Of a stretch of DNA of 64,000 bases, positions 61,625-64,000 are shown piece after piece. The position numbers and the translations under genes are program-made. Within the stretch, counting starts at the first letter, position 1. Each line of letters opens with the position of its first letter. The notes beneath the pieces were generated by a model. It was not told the DNA's origin. It was given only the letters and a program-made list of their open reading frames with translations, and ran no database searches. This DNA is from Desulfobulbaceae bacterium (GTDB lineage Bacteria > Desulfobacterota > Desulfobulbia > Desulfobulbales > Desulfocapsaceae): assembly GCA_003249645.1 (NCBI GenBank), contig QKIH01000050.1, forward strand, positions 1-64,000, written 5' to 3'.

Positions 61625-62395
61625 ATGTCTTTGGAAAATCAGGAAATCAGTACAAAATTTCACCCTCTTCCATGCCTTTTCACCATTGCCAGCCTTTTCT
61701 GCGGTTTCTATTCTATCCTGGCCTGTATTCGCGGCGATTACGTTCTTGCCGCAACCACCATCCTGATAGCAGCTGTTTTTGACGGTCTTGATGGAAGGGT
61801 AGCCAGATTAACAGGCACTACCAGCACCTTCGGCATGGAACTTGACTCCCTTTGCGATATGGTGTCATTTGGCGTTGCCCCTGGTCTACTCGCATATTTC
61901 TGGGCACTCGAACCATACGGACGTTATGGCTATTTAGCTGCCTTTCTTTACATAGCAACTACCTGCCTGCGACTTGCCAGGTTCAATTCACAGCAAAGCC
62001 TTGAGAGCAGTCCTAAAAATTTCACCGGTCTTCCCTGCCCTGCTGCAGCCGGTATGATTTCATCTATGGTACTGTTTTCCAGTTATCTTGGAATCGAACA
62101 GGATGTAAAACACATCTCTGTATTACTTATGGTTTATGTCCTCAGCTATCTCATGGTATCCAATCACACATATCTGAGTTTCAAAAAAACCAATCACCAA
62201 AGAGGCCGCTCTTTCCAGCTTATCGTTGCAAGTCTTCTTCTTTTTATTCTTGTTGCAGCTGAACCGAAGGTTATGCTGTTTGTTTTAGGGCTTATCTATA
62301 CCGCTTCCGGACCGTTTCTTGGAGCTTATAAAAGAATTGCTGTCATTCGCCATAGACAACAGGATAAATTTCAGGCCAAAAACAACCATCAATAG
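61625..62395 (+). CDS. pssA: CDP-diacylglycerol--serine O-phosphatidyltransferase PssA
   Basis: About 256 residues from ATG 61625; a GTG three codons earlier overlaps the AGGTG ribosome-binding site. The CDP-alcohol phosphotransferase motif is DGLDGRVARLTGTTSTFGMELDSLCD (DG..AR....G...D...D), with seven to eight transmembrane segments. It makes phosphatidylserine, the substrate of the neighbouring Psd. This is the integral-membrane type II enzyme. Confidence 0.94.
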   Translation: MSLENQEISTKFHPLPCLFTIASLFCGFYSILACIRGDYVLAATTILIAAVFDGLDGRVARLTGTTSTFGMELDSLCDMVSFGVAPGLLAYFWALEPYGRYGYLAAFLYIATTCLRLARFNSQQSLESSPKNFTGLPCPAAAGMISSMVLFSSYLGIEQDVKHISVLLMVYVLSYLMVSNHTYLSFKKTNHQRGRSFQLIVASLLLFILVAAEPKVMLFVLGLIYTASGPFLGAYKRIAVIRHRQQDKFQAKNNHQ

Positions 62396-62409
62396 GTTTC
62401 GTAGCTATT

Positions 62410-63024
62410 TTGCGAATAATCAGCGGATTTGCCAAAGGCAGAAAACTTTACGGGCCACAGAACGATAAAGTTATCAGACCGACATCTGACAGAGCTAAGG
62501 AGGCATTGTTTAACATTCTTGCCGAAAGAGTACAATCTGCCCACGTTATTGATTTCTTTGCAGGAACAGGTGCATTCGGCATAGAAGCGCTCAGTCGGGG
62601 CGCTCTATCAGCGACCTTTATCGACAATGGCCATGAATCGCTCAAACTTCTTGACAAAAATCTGAAACTCCTGATTCAATCAATTCCAGATTCAACACCG
62701 CCGCCCCGCATTGACGTGATTAAAGCCGATGCCCTCAAATTTAATCCCCGATCGGGAAAAATGAAAATCCCACTGAATGCTGTCGATCTAATCTTTATGG
62801 ATCCGCCATATTCAAAAGGACTTGCAGAGAAAGTCTTAAACAGACTTGACCAGATCCCTGATCTAAAATCGGATTGTCTGGTCATCGCCGAAGAACGTTC
62901 AAGTGAACGTCCACCGCAGAACTTCAACTATTTAACCTTAATAGATCAGAGACGATATGGTGATACAGTCTTCTGGATTTATCAAACTGCAAAAACTCTC
63001 ATTTGCGACACAAAAGAGCCATGA
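62410..63024 (+). CDS. rsmD: 16S rRNA (guanine966-N2)-methyltransferase RsmD
   Basis: 204 residues. TTG start giving MRIISGFAKGRKL, the usual RsmD beginning. SAM-binding region VIDFFAGTGAFGIEALSRGA, and catalytic MDPPYSKG (the N/DPPY motif). RPTSDRAKEALFNIL is the family signature for rRNA contact. It methylates G966 in the 30S subunit. Its stop overlaps the coaD start (ATGA), the usual rsmD-coaD pairing. Confidence 0.95.
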   Translation: MRIISGFAKGRKLYGPQNDKVIRPTSDRAKEALFNILAERVQSAHVIDFFAGTGAFGIEALSRGALSATFIDNGHESLKLLDKNLKLLIQSIPDSTPPPRIDVIKADALKFNPRSGKMKIPLNAVDLIFMDPPYSKGLAEKVLNRLDQIPDLKSDCLVIAEERSSERPPQNFNYLTLIDQRRYGDTVFWIYQTAKTLICDTKEP

Positions 63025-63521
63025 AATCATCCGAATCGCCTACCCTTGCACTTTACCCTGGAACATTTGACCCCATAACAAACGGACATCTCGATATCAT
63101 TAACCGCGCTCTGAATCTCTTTGACAGAGTTATTGTCACCCTGGCCACAAATTCTGGTAAGAAGCCCTTGTTCAGTCTGGAAGAACGAATTGACATGATC
63201 AGGCAGTGTTTTCCAGATCAGGAGGAACGGCTTGAGATTGACTGTGCATCCGGATTGCTGGTAGAATATGCGCGAAACAAGGGGGCTAGCGCAATTATCC
63301 GTGGATTGCGTGCTGTATCAGATTTTGATTATGAATTTCAGCTCGCCCTTATTAACCGGAAGCTGGCAAGAGATGTTGAAACCATCTTTCTCATGCCGGG
63401 ATTCAGATGGATTTATATCAGTTCTTCAATCATTAAAGAGGCTGCAAGCCATAAGGGTGACGTCAGTGATTTGGTCCCTGCCCATGTGAACCGTGCTCTG
63501 ATAGCAAAATTCCAACAATAA
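63021..63521 (+). CDS. coaD: Phosphopantetheine adenylyltransferase CoaD
   Basis: 166 residues from ATG 63021, chosen because it overlaps the rsmD stop. Nucleotidyltransferase motif LYPGTFDPITNGHLDII (T/HxGH), with RGLRAVSDFDYEFQLALINR and ISSSIIKEAASHKGDV (ISSTxVRE-type). Penultimate step of CoA synthesis; coaBC lies at 43.9 kb. A strong terminator follows. Confidence 0.97.
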   Translation: MKSSESPTLALYPGTFDPITNGHLDIINRALNLFDRVIVTLATNSGKKPLFSLEERIDMIRQCFPDQEERLEIDCASGLLVEYARNKGASAIIRGLRAVSDFDYEFQLALINRKLARDVETIFLMPGFRWIYISSSIIKEAASHKGDVSDLVPAHVNRALIAKFQQ

Positions 63522-63526
63522 AAAAA

Positions 63527-63561
63527 GGGGGCACAGGCTAATCGCCTGCGCCCCCTTTTTT
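63527..63561. terminator. Bidirectional terminator after coaD
   Basis: GGGGGCACAGGC (63527-63538) pairs with GCCTGCGCCCCC (63544-63555) with one mismatch and a 5-nt loop. T-tract at 63556-63561 and an A-tract at 63521-63526 on the other side. Confidence 0.9.
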
Positions 63562-63579
63562 GAAACAACTTTAAGAGTA

Positions 63580-64000
63580 TTACTTCCTATTCTCCAGCTC
63601 TTTTCTCAGGTTGTTTATTTCTTCTTGAAAACTCGCCCGTAATGCTTTCATTTCTTCTTTTATAAGCACTGTTATATTTTCTGAAGGAGCTTCTTCCTGA
63701 GTTACAGCAGAGTCGTCGCTAATTACTGCATTGTCTTCAGCGAGCCTATTTTCAGTAGAATCATTTTTTTCGCTCTTATCTTCATCAAATCCGAAAGGAT
63801 CTTCTTCTACGAGATCGCCTTCATCGATGATATCAAGCTTGGTGAAAACAAACTCACCTGCTTTTTCGGCACCAGTCTCAGAACGGATAGGATCCATAAA
63901 GGTAAGAACATCGCCTTTAACAACAGCCTGCCTGTCAAGCATAGTCTGCTGCCATGTCAATATCTTAGTAGTTTCCTCAAGCAGCATTTCCTGTGCAGCC
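63580..64000 (-). CDS. Acidic coiled-coil protein of unknown function (partial at window edge)
   Basis: At least 139 residues are visible. An ATG at 63987 is possible, with AGGA before it, but the frame stays open to the window edge, so the true start may lie outside. The first part (LTWQQTMLDRQAVVKGDVL, then FMDPIRSETGAEKAGEFVF) looks globular. It is followed by a Glu/Asp-rich stretch with EEDPFGFDEDKSEKN and a C-terminal coiled-coil helix (MKALRASFQEEINNLRKEL). I do not recognise the family. Confidence 0.6.
   Translation of the reverse strand, partial: AAQEMLLEETTKILTWQQTMLDRQAVVKGDVLTFMDPIRSETGAEKAGEFVFTKLDIIDEGDLVEEDPFGFDEDKSEKNDSTENRLAEDNAVISDDSAVTQEEAPSENITVLIKEEMKALRASFQEEINNLRKELENRK

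Noticed and set aside
1-64000. CRISPR array, toxin-antitoxin, phage or transposon defence system
   Set aside because: No direct-repeat array, transposase, integrase, Cas, restriction or toxin-like proteins were recognised; the region reads as conserved chromosomal backbone.

Overview
The window looks like a housekeeping segment of a chromosome from an anaerobic, Gram-negative Desulfobacterota bacterium, most likely a Desulfobulbales-type sulfate reducer. I infer this from the gene set: selB, a rubredoxin, a 4Fe-4S ferredoxin with a Cys-rich tail, a class I (oxygen-labile) fumarase, YkgJ-type Cys-cluster proteins, a 4Fe-4S NadA, a complete lpx block for lipid A, and mid-40s GC by eye. I saw no rRNA, tRNA, CRISPR array, insertion sequence, prophage or integrase. 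Coding density is high and most genes lie in tight same-strand runs.

Layout. 0-4 kb: the 3' end of tilS runs into a leftward mrp / MBL hydrolase / selB run. 4.2-7.7 kb: rightward ftsY, a membrane-anchored TerB-J-domain protein and an aminotransferase, closed by a two-way terminator. 7.7-17.4 kb: a long leftward envelope-precursor block, glmS, a NamZ-like (DUF1343) protein, lpxD, fabZ, lpxA, lpxI, a MurU-like nucleotidyltransferase, an AmgK-like sugar kinase, der. 17.5-18.9 kb: pyrE, a tiny dual-CXXC protein and a zinc-ribbon PilZ protein. 18.9-25.7 kb: leftward lon, mltG, nadE, hflX. 26-28.3 kb: a GlmU-tail-like beta-helix protein and fumarase. 28.3-34.4 kb: trhP facing mnmA, mtaB, cinA, recA. 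34.6-38.6 kb: an FAD dehydrogenase, rubredoxin with an operator-rich promoter, an aminotransferase, a hotdog protein and a membrane-anchored unknown. 39-45 kb: nadA, aroK, a queuosine-mannosyltransferase-like protein, a YkgJ protein, ppsR, a small membrane protein, a YchJ-like protein, coaBC. 45.1-51.6 kb: a leftward surface-glycan locus (priming phosphoglycosyltransferase, four GT2 enzymes, a flippase-like membrane protein). 51.8-56.4 kb: ferredoxin, YkgJ, CBS, HDAC-like, thioredoxin-like plus CaCA-type permease, and a 62-residue orphan. 56.5-64 kb: leuA behind a classical attenuator facing ilvB-ilvH-psd-pssA-rsmD-coaD, then an unknown acidic protein at the right edge.

How the genes work together. 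The glmS-to-der block supplies amino sugars, lipid A intermediates and, if the NamZ/MurU/AmgK assignments hold, recycled MurNAc for peptidoglycan. leuA and ilvBH make branched-chain amino acids from divergent promoters. psd and pssA make phosphatidylethanolamine. tilS, trhP, mnmA, mtaB and the QTMAN-like protein all act, or are predicted to act, on the tRNA anticodon loop.

The most informative non-genic signals are: a 23-codon leucine-rich leader peptide with terminator and antiterminator upstream of leuA; a consensus sigma70 promoter with two perfect palindromes before rubredoxin; an FNR/HcpR-like site before the ferredoxin; and evidence that hflX starts at an ATT codon. I did not find a convincing wholly new multi-gene system. 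The best leads are regulatory elements and a few poorly described small proteins.
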